The notes under the pieces were generated by a model. The model did not search any database. It had not been told where the DNA came from and worked only from the letters and a program-made list of their open reading frames with translations. From assembly GCF_030555055.1 (NCBI RefSeq), contig NZ_JAMOAO010000001.1, positions 4,650,001-4,714,000 of the forward strand: DNA of 64,000 nucleotides. The letters are read 5' to 3'. The first letter of the stretch is position 1. Every line of letters begins with the position of its first letter. A program made the translations under genes and the position numbers. This stretch comes from Nocardiopsis sp. YSL2 (GTDB lineage: Bacteria > Actinomycetota > Actinomycetes > Streptosporangiales > Streptosporangiaceae). Of the stretch, positions 19,920 to 28,157 are shown piece by piece.

Positions 19920-20462
19920 TCAGGCCTGGTGGGTGAACTCGGCGTCGATGTCGATGGTGATCTTGTCGCCGACGACCACGCCGCCGCCGTCCATCGGCAT
20001 CTCGATGTCCACGCCGAACTCCTTGCGGCTGATCGTCGTCGAGGCGGTGAAGCCCGCGCGGTCCAGGCCGAAGGGGTCGAGGGTGGAGCCGTTGAACTCC
20101 AGGTCCAGTTCGACCGGGCGGGTGCTGCCCTTGATGCTCAGCTCGCCCTTGAGGACGAAGTCCTCGCCCTTGGCGGCGAGGCCGGTGGAGCGGAAGGTGA
20201 ACTCCGGGAAGTTCTCGGTGTCGAAGAAGTCCTTGGAGCGGACGTGGTTGTCGCGGTCGGCGTTGTCGGTGTTGAGCGACCCGGCGTCGATGACCGCCTC
20301 GACCGAGGCCTGCGCCGGGTCGGCGGGGACGGTGAGGGTGGCGTCGAACTTCTCGAAGCGGCCGCGGACCTTGCTCACCATCATGTGGCGGACGGAGAAG
20401 CCGACCGTCGAGTGGGCGGCGTCGATCTTCCAGGTGCCGGCCTTGAGTTCCTGCGCTGCCAT
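19920..20462 (-). CDS. YceI-family protein
   Basis: A 180-residue lipocalin-like beta-barrel protein. The ATG at 20462 follows AGGGAGA. The family pattern is clear: GTWKIDAAHSTVGFSVRHMM, VRGRFEKFDATLTV, SLNTDNADRDNHVRSKDFFD, FPEFTFRST, LSIKGSTRPVELDLEF, and a closing FGVDIEMPMDGGGVVVGD. YceI proteins bind polyisoprenoid or amphiphilic lipids. There is no signal peptide, so this copy is cytosolic. The gene is divergent from a MarR-type regulator whose candidate operators lie in its upstream region. Confidence 0.92.
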   Translation of the reverse strand: MAAQELKAGTWKIDAAHSTVGFSVRHMMVSKVRGRFEKFDATLTVPADPAQASVEAVIDAGSLNTDNADRDNHVRSKDFFDTENFPEFTFRSTGLAAKGEDFVLKGELSIKGSTRPVELDLEFNGSTLDPFGLDRAGFTASTTISRKEFGVDIEMPMDGGGVVVGDKITIDIDAEFTHQA

Positions 20463-20513
20463 GGAGTCTCCCTGTGGGTTCTGCGGCCCCACGATCGGGA
20501 CCTTCGTGCCTTG

Positions 20514-20558
20514 TTCCTTGGTGGAAACAAAGTTCTAAAGAAGTATCTTCCTTGGAAG
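20514..20558. promoter_or_regulatory. Two candidate MarR operators upstream of yceI
   Basis: TTCCTTGGTGGAA (20514-20526) and the near-perfect dyad CTTCCTTGGAAG (20547-20558) share the core TTCCTTGG and are centred about 32 bp, or three helical turns, apart. They lie 50-100 bp upstream of yceI in the divergent yceI/marR intergenic region. Assignment to the adjacent MarR protein is inference. Confidence 0.45.
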
Positions 20559-20691
20559 TAGCTTAGGCAGTAGTGCAGGCGTACGCAAGCGTCTCGCGAC
20601 CCGGTTCGGGTGGCACCGGACACACCTCACACGGGCCCTCGGGGGAGCGGCCGCCCGAGCCGTTCCTGGTCCCCGCCCGCGCCCGGCGATC

Positions 20692-20697
20692 TAGGAT
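20692..20697 (+). promoter_or_regulatory. -10 element of the marR-type gene
   Basis: TAGGAT lies 7 nt before the ATG at 20705, as expected for a leaderless mRNA. The same bases contain AGGA, so a very short ribosome site cannot be excluded. Confidence 0.45.
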
Positions 20698-20704
20698 GGA
20701 CCCC

Positions 20705-21157
20705 ATGGAGCAAGCCGTGTGGCTCGACGCCGCGGAACAGCACGTCTGGCGTGGGTTCCTCCGCATGAACACGCGGATCTACGACGAACTCGAGCGGGAT
20801 CTGCGCGAGAGGAACGGGGTGTCGCTCATCGAGTACGGCATCCTCGCCCACCTGTCCGAGGCGCCCGAACGGCGCATGCGGATGCGCGTGCTGGCCGACA
20901 GCGTCATCGTGTCCAAGAGCCGCCTGTCCCACCAGGTCGCCCGGCTCGAACGGGGCGGCTACGTACGCCGCGAGCACTGCGACGACGACCGCCGCGGGCT
21001 GTGGGCGGTCCTCACCGACGAGGGCGCGGAGCTGCTCCGCGCGGCCGCGCCCGGACACGCCGCCCAGGTGCGCTCGCTGATGTTCGACCGGCTCTCCGCG
21101 GAGCAGGTCGACCAGCTCGCCGCCATCATCAGGGCCTTGGACACGGACCGGACCTGA
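20705..21157 (+). CDS. MarR-family transcriptional regulator
   Basis: A 150-residue winged-helix regulator; an ATG 9 nt upstream is an alternative start. The DNA-binding core runs from LIEYGILAHLSEAPERRMRMRVLADSV through the recognition helix SKSRLSHQVARLERGGYV to the wing REHCDDDRRGLWAVLTDEG, which has the conserved D-x-R. N- and C-terminal helices form the dimer interface. It is divergent from yceI, and the intergenic dyads are its likely targets. The ligand is unknown. Confidence 0.9.
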   Translation: MEQAVWLDAAEQHVWRGFLRMNTRIYDELERDLRERNGVSLIEYGILAHLSEAPERRMRMRVLADSVIVSKSRLSHQVARLERGGYVRREHCDDDRRGLWAVLTDEGAELLRAAAPGHAAQVRSLMFDRLSAEQVDQLAAIIRALDTDRT

Positions 21158-21195
21158 GCCGGCCGGAGCACCGACCGACGTCCCCCGACCACAGA

Positions 21196-21201
21196 TAGAG
21201 T
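21196..21201 (+). promoter_or_regulatory. -10 element of the SseB-like gene
   Basis: TAGAGT lies 8 nt before the GTG start at 21210, with no ribosome site between: probable leaderless transcript. Confidence 0.5.
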
Positions 21202-21209
21202 CAGAGCCC

Positions 21210-21917
21210 GTGAGCAGACCATCGATCATCGGCGCCCAGAACTTCCGCGACGACGACGGCAGCGTCGACCCGGACGTGGAGGCCCGACTGCGCGACCACG
21301 CCGCGGGCAGGGCCGGGGACCGACAGGTCCTGGACGCGCTCAGCCGTTCCCGGCTCCTCATCCCCGTGGTCGCGGTGGCCACCGAGACCGGCAAGGGCGT
21401 CGGCGGGCTCACCAAGGACAAGCACAGCGAGGTGGCCGTCCCGGTCATGACGGGCAAGGACGGGCGGCGCGGCGTGCTCGCCTTCACCTGCGTCGACGCG
21501 GTCCGGCGCTGGCGCGCCGACGCCCGGCCGGTGCCCTTCACGACCAAGGACGCCTGCCAGGCCGCCGTGGAGGAGGGTGCCGACGCGCTCGTCCTCGACG
21601 TGTCCGGGCCGATGCCGTACACGGTCCAGGGGCGCTTCCTCACCCTGCTCGCCGAGGAGGGCGCCATCCCCGAGCCCAAGGACGACCCACAGGTCCTCGC
21701 CCTCATCTACCGGGTCACGCACGCCGAGTTCGGCATCGAGCGCGTACGCGTGCACCCCTCCGAGCGCGCCGACATCGGCATCCGCCTGGAGCTGGAGGAG
21801 CGCGACGACGAGTCGCTGCGCCGGGTGGCCGACCGGCTGGCCGCCGAGCTGCGGCACGTGCTGCCGGGCGGCGTCGAACTGAGCGCCGTGGTGCGCGCCC
21901 GGCGCGATCGGGGCTGA
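21210..21917 (+). CDS. SseB-like (PF07179-type) protein
   Basis: A 235-residue soluble protein. The N-terminal two-thirds (VLDALSRSRLLIPVVAV, SEVAVPVMTGKDGRRGVLAFTCVDAV) matches the SseB N-terminal domain widely found as a single-domain protein in actinobacteria. The region DACQAAVEEGADALVLDVSGPMPYTVQGRFL fits the rest of that domain. An acidic C-terminal alpha/beta segment follows. In Salmonella, SseB is a secretion chaperone, but that role does not transfer to this family; function unknown. It precedes the prepilin peptidase-aroC block. Confidence 0.72.
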   Translation: MSRPSIIGAQNFRDDDGSVDPDVEARLRDHAAGRAGDRQVLDALSRSRLLIPVVAVATETGKGVGGLTKDKHSEVAVPVMTGKDGRRGVLAFTCVDAVRRWRADARPVPFTTKDACQAAVEEGADALVLDVSGPMPYTVQGRFLTLLAEEGAIPEPKDDPQVLALIYRVTHAEFGIERVRVHPSERADIGIRLELEERDDESLRRVADRLAAELRHVLPGGVELSAVVRARRDRG

Positions 21918-21980
21918 GGCACTCGCACGCCGGTTGTCCACAGGCCGCGCGTGCACCTGTTCCCCGGCGCCGCCGGCCGG

Positions 21981-21986
21981 TATTTT
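21981..21986 (+). promoter_or_regulatory. -10 element of the prepilin peptidase gene
   Basis: TATTTT, an A/T-rich island in very GC-rich DNA, ends 6 nt before the ATG at 21993. No ribosome site is visible; leaderless transcript likely. Confidence 0.55.
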
Positions 21987-21992
21987 TCGGTC

Positions 21993-22961
21993 ATGACCAC
22001 CCCCTCGACGCTCGGGCTGGACCCGACACTGTGGACGGTCGCCGCCGCCGTCTCCCTGGCCCTGCTCGGGCTGGGTGTCGGCCACGTCGCCGGCCGCCTC
22101 GTGCACCTCTTCGGCTCCGCGGACCCGTCCGGCGACCCGCGGCCCGGAGGAGCGCCGAGGCGGCTCGCGGCCCCCGCGGGGCAGAGCGACGCCGCGCTGT
22201 CGGCGCCCGAGGGCGGCAGCGCGGTCGGGCCGCCGCCCGTCCCGGTGGAGGGGGAGGACGATGAGGGGCCGCCGCCACCGCGCTGCCCGTTCTGCCGCGC
22301 CGAGTTGACCTTCGTCCCCTGGACACCGACCGTCGCCTCCCGCGCCTTCCGCAGACGCGGCGCCTGCCCGCACTGTGAGCAGGTCATCCGCCCCCACCTG
22401 GCGGTCGTCGTCGCCACCGGTGCGCTGTTCGCCGTCGTGGGGGCCGTGGCCGCCACGGATCCGCGGTGGCCGCCCGCCGACCTGGTCGCGGTGCTGTGGC
22501 TGGCGGCGCTCACCGCGGTGCTGTCCGTCATCGACCTGCGGGTGCTGCGCCTGCCCGACCCCCTCGTCGGCCCGGGGTACGCCGTCGCCTTCCTCCTGCT
22601 GGCCGTCGCGGTGTTCCTGCCGCCGACCGGTCAGGGACTGGACCGCGCGGGCGCGGCGCTGGTGAGCATGGTCCTGGTCACGGTCCTGTACTGGCTGCTG
22701 TGGCGGGTCTCGCCGCGCGGCTTCGGTTTCGGCGACGTCAAGCTGTCCGGTCTGACCGGGCTGTACGCGGGCTGGGCGGCGGGCCCCATGGGCGCGCTCG
22801 TCGCGGTGTTCTGGGCCTTCGCCGCCTTTTCCGCGGTGGGCCTGGTGTTGCTGGCACTGCGGCGGCTCAGACCGATGCAGCCCTTCCCGCTCGGCCCCTT
22901 CATGCTCGGCGCCACGCTCGTCACCGTGCTCGTCGGAGCGCCCCTGGTGGTCCATCCGTGA
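21993..22961 (+). CDS. Type IV prepilin peptidase (A24 family)
   Basis: A 322-residue polytopic membrane protein. Both catalytic aspartate motifs of the A24 aspartic proteases are present: SVIDLRVLRLPDPLV and GFGFGDVKLSGLTGLYAG. A cytoplasmic zinc-ribbon-like CPFCRAEL...CPHCEQV pair, typical of bifunctional prepilin peptidase/N-methyltransferases, precedes them, although the full methyltransferase domain is reduced and replaced by a Pro/Gly/Ala-rich loop (about 45-100). It would process type IV/Tad pilin-like precursors. No pilin genes are in view; its place before aroC is common in actinobacteria. Confidence 0.9.
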   Translation: MTTPSTLGLDPTLWTVAAAVSLALLGLGVGHVAGRLVHLFGSADPSGDPRPGGAPRRLAAPAGQSDAALSAPEGGSAVGPPPVPVEGEDDEGPPPPRCPFCRAELTFVPWTPTVASRAFRRRGACPHCEQVIRPHLAVVVATGALFAVVGAVAATDPRWPPADLVAVLWLAALTAVLSVIDLRVLRLPDPLVGPGYAVAFLLLAVAVFLPPTGQGLDRAGAALVSMVLVTVLYWLLWRVSPRGFGFGDVKLSGLTGLYAGWAAGPMGALVAVFWAFAAFSAVGLVLLALRRLRPMQPFPLGPFMLGATLVTVLVGAPLVVHP

Positions 22962-23006
22962 CCCCTGGTGCAGCGCGGCGCCGCCATTCGTGGGAAGATC
23001 GGCACC

Positions 23007-24188
23007 ATGTTGCGTTGGCTGACCGCAGGGGAGTCCCACGGGCCGGCACTCGTCGCGATTCTGGAGGGCCTCCCGGCCGGTGTGTCCGTCACTTCTGACG
23101 ACATCGCCGCCGCGCTGCTCCGACGCCGCGCCGGGTACGGACGAGGCGCCCGGATGAAGTTCGAGCAGGACCAGGTCTCCGTCATCGGGGGTATCCGGCA
23201 CGGCCTGACCCAGGGGGGTCCGGTCGCGATCGAGGTCGGAAACACCGAGTGGCCCAAGTGGGAGAAGGTGATGTCTCCCGATCCCGTACCCGCCGAGGTA
23301 CTGGACGGCATGGCGCGCAACGCGCCGCTGACCCGGCCCCGGCCGGGGCACGCCGACCTCGTCGGTATGCAGAAGTACGGGCACGAGGAGTCCCGCCCGA
23401 TCCTGGAGCGCGCAAGCGCCCGCGAGACCGCCGCGCGCGTGGCCGTCGGCGAGGTGGCCCGCCAGTTCCTGCGCCAGGCGCTCGGTGTGGAGATCCTGAG
23501 CCACGTGGTGTCCATGGGCCCGGTCGCCGTGCCCGAGGACTCGGCCGAACCCCGCCCCGAGGACCTGGCCGCCATCGACGCCGACCCGCTGCGCTGCTTC
23601 GACCCCGAGACCAGCGCCCGCATGGTCGAGGAGGTCGACGACACCAAGAAGTCCGGTGACACCCTCGGCGGCGTGGTCGAGGTCCTGGCCTACGGGCTCC
23701 CGCCCGGCCTGGGCAGCCACGTGCACTGGGACCGGCGCCTGGACTCCCGACTGGCCGGAGCCCTCATGGGCATCCAGGCCATCAAGGGCGTGGAGGTCGG
23801 CGACGGCTTCCGCACCGCGGCCCGCCGCGGGTCGGTCGCCCACGACGAGATCGAGCCCGGCCCGGACGGCGTGCGCCGCCGGACCAACCGCGCGGGCGGT
23901 GTCGAGGGCGGGATGACGACGGGCGACGCGCTGCGCGTGCGCGCGGCGATGAAGCCCATCGCCACCGTCCCCAAGGCGCTCGACACCATCGACGTCACCA
24001 CGGGCGAGGCCACCCGCGCCGACCACCAGCGCAGTGACGTGACCGCCGTCCCCGCGGCGGGCGTGGTCGCCGAGGCCATGGTCGCCCTGGTGCTGGCCGA
24101 GGCCGCCGTGGAGAAGTTCGGCGGCGACTCGGTCACCGAGACCGGCCGCAACCTGCGCGGCTACCTGGACTCCCTGGAGATCCGCTAG
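23007..24188 (+). CDS. aroC: Chorismate synthase
   Basis: Converts 5-enolpyruvylshikimate 3-phosphate to chorismate using reduced FMN. It has 393 residues, standard length. ATG at 23007 follows GGGAAG. The three family signatures are present: [40 protein letters not shown] and [20 protein letters not shown], along with [24 protein letters not shown] (blocks). First of the shikimate genes here; aroK and aroB follow after a terminator and an old toxin remnant. Confidence 0.97.
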   Translation: MLRWLTAGESHGPALVAILEGLPAGVSVTSDDIAAALLRRRAGYGRGARMKFEQDQVSVIGGIRHGLTQGGPVAIEVGNTEWPKWEKVMSPDPVPAEVLDGMARNAPLTRPRPGHADLVGMQKYGHEESRPILERASARETAARVAVGEVARQFLRQALGVEILSHVVSMGPVAVPEDSAEPRPEDLAAIDADPLRCFDPETSARMVEEVDDTKKSGDTLGGVVEVLAYGLPPGLGSHVHWDRRLDSRLAGALMGIQAIKGVEVGDGFRTAARRGSVAHDEIEPGPDGVRRRTNRAGGVEGGMTTGDALRVRAAMKPIATVPKALDTIDVTTGEATRADHQRSDVTAVPAAGVVAEAMVALVLAEAAVEKFGGDSVTETGRNLRGYLDSLEIR

Positions 24189-24204
24189 GACTCCCGGCCC
24201 GGCC

Positions 24205-24238
24205 CGGCCCGGCCCCGCTCGCGAGCGGGGCCGGGCCG
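24205..24238 (+). terminator. Terminator after aroC
   Basis: Perfect 17-bp inverted repeat (24205-24221 with 24222-24238), GC-only apart from one T/A pair, starting 17 bp after the aroC stop. Confidence 0.8.
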
Positions 24239-24277
24239 TCCTCGTACCCGGGCGCTCCCGGCTCCGGCGGACCCGGG

Positions 24278-24361
24278 AACCGGATCGTGTACACGATCTG
24301 CGACGGGGAGCCGGTGGTGCTCGTGCTGAGCGCGGCGCACCGCCGTGAGGTCCACCGGGAC
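24278..24361 (+). pseudogene. Remnant of a RelE/ParE-family toxin gene (C-terminal end)
   Basis: Read in the frame of the GTG at 24287, this stretch encodes NRIVYTICDGEPVVLVLSAA then HRREVHRD. That closely follows the end of RelE-type toxins (typically YRVxYxIDDxxVxVLVxxVGHRREVYR). The upstream part encodes only Gly/Pro-rich low-complexity sequence, with no start or N-terminal helices, and the frame runs on past the usual toxin end. No antitoxin gene is recognisable. I read it as a decayed toxin fragment in the aroC-aroK gap. Confidence 0.5.
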
Positions 24362-24441
24362 CTGGGACCCTCGATGGCGTCCGCCCGTGCGCACGGCGGG
24401 GCGACGGTTCTGCTAGACAGGGAAGCACACACCCAGCAGGA

Positions 24442-24459
24442 TCCCCGCGCTCGCGGGGA
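24442..24459 (+). other. Short hairpin in the aroK leader
   Basis: TCCCCGCG and CGCGGGGA with a 2-nt loop, 25 bp before the aroK start. It could be a weak attenuator or stability element; nothing more can be supported. Confidence 0.3.
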
Positions 24460-24483
24460 AGGACCCTTCGAGGCAGGCTAAGC

Positions 24484-25008
24484 GTGGCTAGAGCGATCGC
24501 GGTGCTCATCGGTTCGCCCGGATCGGGGAAGTCGACCGTCGGTCGGGCGCTGGCCGATCGTCTCGGCGTCGACCTCCTGTGCACCGACACCGAGGTGGAG
24601 AAGCGCGCCGGGCGCCCCATCGGCGAGATCTTCGTGCAGGACGGCGAGGAGGCCTTCCGCGCCATGGAGCGCGAGATCGTGGCCGAGGGGCTGCGCGAGT
24701 GGGAGGGCGTGATCGCCGTCGGCGGCGGCGCCGTCCTGGACCACGACACCCGTGCCGACCTCGCCGACCACCACGTGGTCTACCTCCAGGTCGAGTTCGG
24801 CGAACTGGCCAAGCGCGTGGGCATGGACGTGGCCCGACCGCTCCTGGCGGGCAACCCGCGCACCAAGCTGCGCCAGCTGCTCAACGAGCGCCTGCCCGTC
24901 TACGAGAGCCTGGCCACCGTCACCGTGCCCACGACGGACTTCCACCCCGAAGAGGTCGTCGACGCCATCCTGCCCACCCTCAAGGACACCGGAGAGGTCG
25001 ACACGTGA
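24484..25008 (+). CDS. aroK: Shikimate kinase
   Basis: Phosphorylates shikimate at the 3-position. It has 174 residues from GTG at 24484. The Walker A motif is IGSPGSGKSTVGRALA; the shikimate-binding DTEVEKRAGRPIGEIF and the GGGAVLD loop are present, as is the adenine-site R in PLLAGNPRTKLRQLLNERLPVY. Its stop overlaps the aroB start by 4 bp (GTGA), so translation is coupled. Confidence 0.95.
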   Translation: MARAIAVLIGSPGSGKSTVGRALADRLGVDLLCTDTEVEKRAGRPIGEIFVQDGEEAFRAMEREIVAEGLREWEGVIAVGGGAVLDHDTRADLADHHVVYLQVEFGELAKRVGMDVARPLLAGNPRTKLRQLLNERLPVYESLATVTVPTTDFHPEEVVDAILPTLKDTGEVDT

Positions 25009-26087
25009 GCGTGACCCGCATCGGGGTGGGCGAACCCGCCTCCCGCTATGACGTCGTGGTCGGAAGCGGAGTCCTGTCCGAGCTGCCCTCGCTGGTCGGC
25101 GACGCCGCGCAGGTCGCCGTCATCCACCCCGAGGGCCTGGGGGTCGTGGCCCGTCCCGTCATCGGTGTCCTGGAAGCCGCCGGGTACACCGTCCGGCCCA
25201 TGCCGGTCCCCGACGGGGAGGCCGCCAAGACCGCCGCCGTGGCCGCCGACCTGTGGTCGCGGCTGGGAGGCCACGCGTTCACCCGCAGTGACGCCGTCGT
25301 CGGCGTCGGCGGCGGCGCCGCGACCGACCTGGCCGGGTTCGTCGCCGCCACCTGGCTGCGCGGCGTGCGCTCGGTCCTGGTCCCCACCACGCTGCTCGGC
25401 ATGGTCGACGCCGCCGTGGGCGGAAAGACGGGCATCAACACCCCCGAGGGCAAGAACCTCGTGGGCGCATTCCACCCCCCGGCCGGCGTCCTGTGCGACC
25501 TCGCCACCCTGCCGAGCCTGCCCACGGCCGACTACGTCGGCGGACTCGCCGAGATCGTCAAGGCCGGATTCATCGACGACCCCGTCATCTGCGACCTCGT
25601 CGAGGACGACCCGCAAGGGGCCACGACCCCGGAGGGCAAGCACACCCGCGAACTCGTCGAACGCGCCATCCGCGTCAAGGCCGACGTCGTCTCCGGTGAC
25701 CTCAAGGAGAGCGGCCGACGCGAGATCCTCAACTACGGACACACCCTGGGCCACGCCGTCGAGCGCGCCGAGAACTACACCTTCAGGCACGGCTACGCCG
25801 TCTCCATCGGTATGGTCTTCGCCGCCGAACTCGCCCGGATCACCGGCCGCATCGACGCCGGCCTCGTGGAACGGCACCGCAGCATCCTGTCCTCGGTGGG
25901 ACTTCCCACCTCCTACGCGGCCGAGGCCTGGCCGCGGCTCCGCGACGCGATGAGCGTGGACAAGAAGGCCCGCGGCGCCACGCTGCGCTTCGTGGTCCTG
26001 GACGGCCTGGCCGAGCCCGCCATCCTGCGCGGACCCACCGACGAACAGCTGGCACGGGCCTACCGCGCGGTCACGGGCGACGCCTGA
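25005..26087 (+). CDS. aroB: 3-dehydroquinate synthase
   Basis: Cyclises DAHP to 3-dehydroquinate using NAD+ and a metal. It has 360 residues. GTG at 25005 overlaps aroK; GTG at 25011 is an alternative. Visible motifs are the NAD-binding GVGGGAATDLAGFVAATWLRG, PTTLLGMVDAAVGGKTGIN, the metal-ligand region NYGHTLGHAVE and HGYAVSIGM, and MSVDKKARG near the end. The following aroQ and pepQ genes seen in some relatives are absent; efp comes next. Confidence 0.96.
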   Translation: MSVTRIGVGEPASRYDVVVGSGVLSELPSLVGDAAQVAVIHPEGLGVVARPVIGVLEAAGYTVRPMPVPDGEAAKTAAVAADLWSRLGGHAFTRSDAVVGVGGGAATDLAGFVAATWLRGVRSVLVPTTLLGMVDAAVGGKTGINTPEGKNLVGAFHPPAGVLCDLATLPSLPTADYVGGLAEIVKAGFIDDPVICDLVEDDPQGATTPEGKHTRELVERAIRVKADVVSGDLKESGRREILNYGHTLGHAVERAENYTFRHGYAVSIGMVFAAELARITGRIDAGLVERHRSILSSVGLPTSYAAEAWPRLRDAMSVDKKARGATLRFVVLDGLAEPAILRGPTDEQLARAYRAVTGDA

Positions 26088-26240
26088 GTACCGCGAAGCC
26101 ACTAGACTGAGGTCGGGCGACATCCGCACTGGTGCACCGGGGGACACCCCCGAGGTGCCCGCACTCCGCCCCACTCATCACCGACCGGACCGCGCGAGTC
26201 CGGTGACCGACGTGTCAGACCCCTTGGAGAGACGACCGAA

Positions 26241-26804
26241 GTGGCCACGACGAACGACATCAAGAACGGCACGACCCTGCGGCTCGACGGCGGCGTTCTC
26301 TGGAATGTCCTGGAGTTCCAGCACGTCAAGCCGGGCAAGGGCGGCGCGTTCGTCCGCACGAAGCTGAAGAACGTCCTCACGGGCAAGATCGTCGACAAGA
26401 CCTTCAACGCCGGTTCCAAGGTCGAGTTCGCCAGTGTCGACCGCCGTGAGATGGAGTACCTGTACCACGACGGCGACTCCTTCATCTTCATGGACACCGA
26501 GACCTTCGACCAGATTCCGGTCGGCGAGGCGGTCGTCGGCGGCGACAAGGACTTCCTCCTGGAGAACACCCGGGTCACGGTCGCCACGAACGAGAGCAAC
26601 CCGCTCTACATCGAGCTGCCCGCCGCCGTCGAGCTGGAGATCACCCAGACCGACCCCGGCGTCCAGGGCGACCGCTCCACCGGCGGCACCAAGCCCGCCA
26701 CCGTCCAGACCGGCGCCGTCATCCAGGTGCCGCTCTTCATCACCGAGGGCGAGCGCATCAAGGTCGACACCCGTACGGGCGACTACCTCGGGCGAGTCAA
26801 CTGA
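26241..26804 (+). CDS. efp: Translation elongation factor P
   Basis: Relieves ribosome stalling at polyproline. It has 187 residues, three OB/KOW-like domains, from GTG at 26241. The tip of domain I reads [15 protein letters not shown], with the lysine near residue 33 in the position modified in other bacteria; actinobacterial factors of this type usually work unmodified, and no EpmA/YmfI partner is in view. The C-terminal signature [20 protein letters not shown] is intact. TAGACT at 26103-26108 may be the -10 of its promoter. The stop overlaps the nusB start. Confidence 0.96.
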   Translation: MATTNDIKNGTTLRLDGGVLWNVLEFQHVKPGKGGAFVRTKLKNVLTGKIVDKTFNAGSKVEFASVDRREMEYLYHDGDSFIFMDTETFDQIPVGEAVVGGDKDFLLENTRVTVATNESNPLYIELPAAVELEITQTDPGVQGDRSTGGTKPATVQTGAVIQVPLFITEGERIKVDTRTGDYLGRVN

Positions 26805-27217
26805 TGAGCGGAGCACGGCGCAAGGCGCGGCGGCGCGCGGTCGAGGTCCTCTACGAGGCCGAGGTCCGCGGTATCTCCGTCGAGGAGGTCATCAAGCGTC
26901 GGCGTGCCCAGCCCGAACCGCCCATCAACGAGTTCACCGAGAACCTGGCGCGCTCCGTCGACGGCCGGCGCGCGCGCATCGACGAGCTCCTGGGCACCTA
27001 CGCCATCGGATGGACCCTGGAGCGGATGCCCGTCGTGGACCGCAACATCCTGCGGATGGGCGCTTTCGAGCTGCTCTGGGACGAGGGGATCCCCGACGGG
27101 GTGGCCATCGCCGAGGCCGTCGGAGTGGCCAAGGAGCTGTCCACCGACGAGTCGCCGAACTTCGTCAGCGGACTTCTGTCACGCTTGATGGAGAACAAGG
27201 CGACGCTCGCGCTCTGA
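26804..27217 (+). CDS. nusB: Transcription antitermination factor NusB
   Basis: Binds boxA RNA with S10 (NusE) for rRNA antitermination. It has 137 residues, all-helical. ATG at 26804 overlaps the efp stop as TGATG, suggesting coupling. Recognisable stretches are ARRKARRRAVEVLYEAEVRG at the N-terminus, LLGTYAIGWTLERMPVVDRNILRMGAFELLW, and the C-terminal AVGVAKELSTDESPNFVSGLL. efp-nusB is a conserved actinobacterial pair; no bldD or pyrR follows here. Confidence 0.95.
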   Translation: MSGARRKARRRAVEVLYEAEVRGISVEEVIKRRRAQPEPPINEFTENLARSVDGRRARIDELLGTYAIGWTLERMPVVDRNILRMGAFELLWDEGIPDGVAIAEAVGVAKELSTDESPNFVSGLLSRLMENKATLAL

Positions 27218-27271
27218 CATCGGCGAACGAGGGGCCGGCGGGGCCGGGCACAGTGATGGAGGGGACGTCAG

Positions 27272-28063
27272 GTGACTGACAGGAGCACTGCGACCGCGAC
27301 CGCCGAGGGCGGGGCCGGCGGGACGGCCGGACCGGTACGGGCGGCCAACGCCGCGCGGACCGCGGTCGTGTGGGACGCCCTGGAGGGGCTGCTGGCCCGG
27401 CTCGGTGACGGCGGGCCCCTGGAGATCGTGGACGCGGGCGGTGGCACCGGCGGTGCCGCCGTCCCGTTGGCCGAACTCGGCCACCGCGTCACGGTCGTCG
27501 AGCCCAGCCCCGACTCGCTCGCCGCGCTGGAGCGCCGGGCCGCCGAGCGCGGCGTCACCGTGCGCGGGGTCCAGGGGGAGACGCGCGACCTGTCCGCGCT
27601 GTTCACGCGCGGCAGCACCGATCTGGTGCTCGTGCACAACGTCCTGGAGTACGTCGAGGACCCGGCCGCCGCGTTGCACGACGTGGTCGGCATCACCCGG
27701 CCCGGCGGCGCGGTCAGCGTGCTGGTCACCAACGCGGTGGCCGGCGCCCTGCACCGGGCCCTGGCCGGGCACATCGAGGACGCCCACCGGCTGCTCGTCG
27801 ACCCCGACGGCCGCTGGGGCGAGAGCGACCCCATGCCGCGCCGGTTCACCCGCCAGCAGCTCTTGGAGCTGCTCGCCGGAGCCGGTCTGACGCAGGAGGG
27901 CATCCGCGGCGTCCGGACGTTCGCCGACGTCCTTCCCGGGCACGCCTGGGAGGGCGACGCCCAGGCCGGACAACGCCTGGTGGAGCTGGAGCGGGCCGCC
28001 GCCCAGCACCCCGAGCTCATCGGGATCGCCACCCAGATCCACGCCGTCGCCCACCGGCCCTGA
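27272..28063 (+). CDS. SAM-dependent methyltransferase
   Basis: A 263-residue class I methyltransferase from GTG at 27272 with GGAGGGGACG upstream. Motif I is EIVDAGGGTGGAAVPLAELG, the acidic ribose ligand is in RVTVVEPSPDSL, and motif IV is DLVLVHNVLEYVEDP; post-motif TRPGGAVSVLV follows. The C-terminal RRFTRQQLLELLAGAGL resembles the tRNA- and small-molecule-modifying branch (CmoA/UbiE-like). Similar proteins sit just before dinB in other actinobacteria. Substrate unknown. Confidence 0.82.
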   Translation: MTDRSTATATAEGGAGGTAGPVRAANAARTAVVWDALEGLLARLGDGGPLEIVDAGGGTGGAAVPLAELGHRVTVVEPSPDSLAALERRAAERGVTVRGVQGETRDLSALFTRGSTDLVLVHNVLEYVEDPAAALHDVVGITRPGGAVSVLVTNAVAGALHRALAGHIEDAHRLLVDPDGRWGESDPMPRRFTRQQLLELLAGAGLTQEGIRGVRTFADVLPGHAWEGDAQAGQRLVELERAAAQHPELIGIATQIHAVAHRP

Positions 28064-28157
28064 CCCCGGACGCCCCGGCCCCGGAACTCGACGTAAGCTG
28101 GCTCGTAGCCGCTTCACCAGGGGGTTCGCGAGGGGCACTGCGAGGGCGGGGAGAACG

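Noticed and set aside
24442-24459. CRISPR-like repeat (TCCCCGCG...CGCGGGGA) before aroK
   Set aside because: It resembles the hairpin of type I-E repeats, but there is a single copy, no spacers and no cas genes; kept only as a short hairpin.
21201-24749. Very long reverse-strand open frame opposite the sseB-like, prepilin peptidase and aroC genes
   Set aside because: Long antisense frames are expected in DNA with extreme third-position GC; its translation is low-complexity Gly/Arg/His, with no domains, and it overlaps four well-supported genes.
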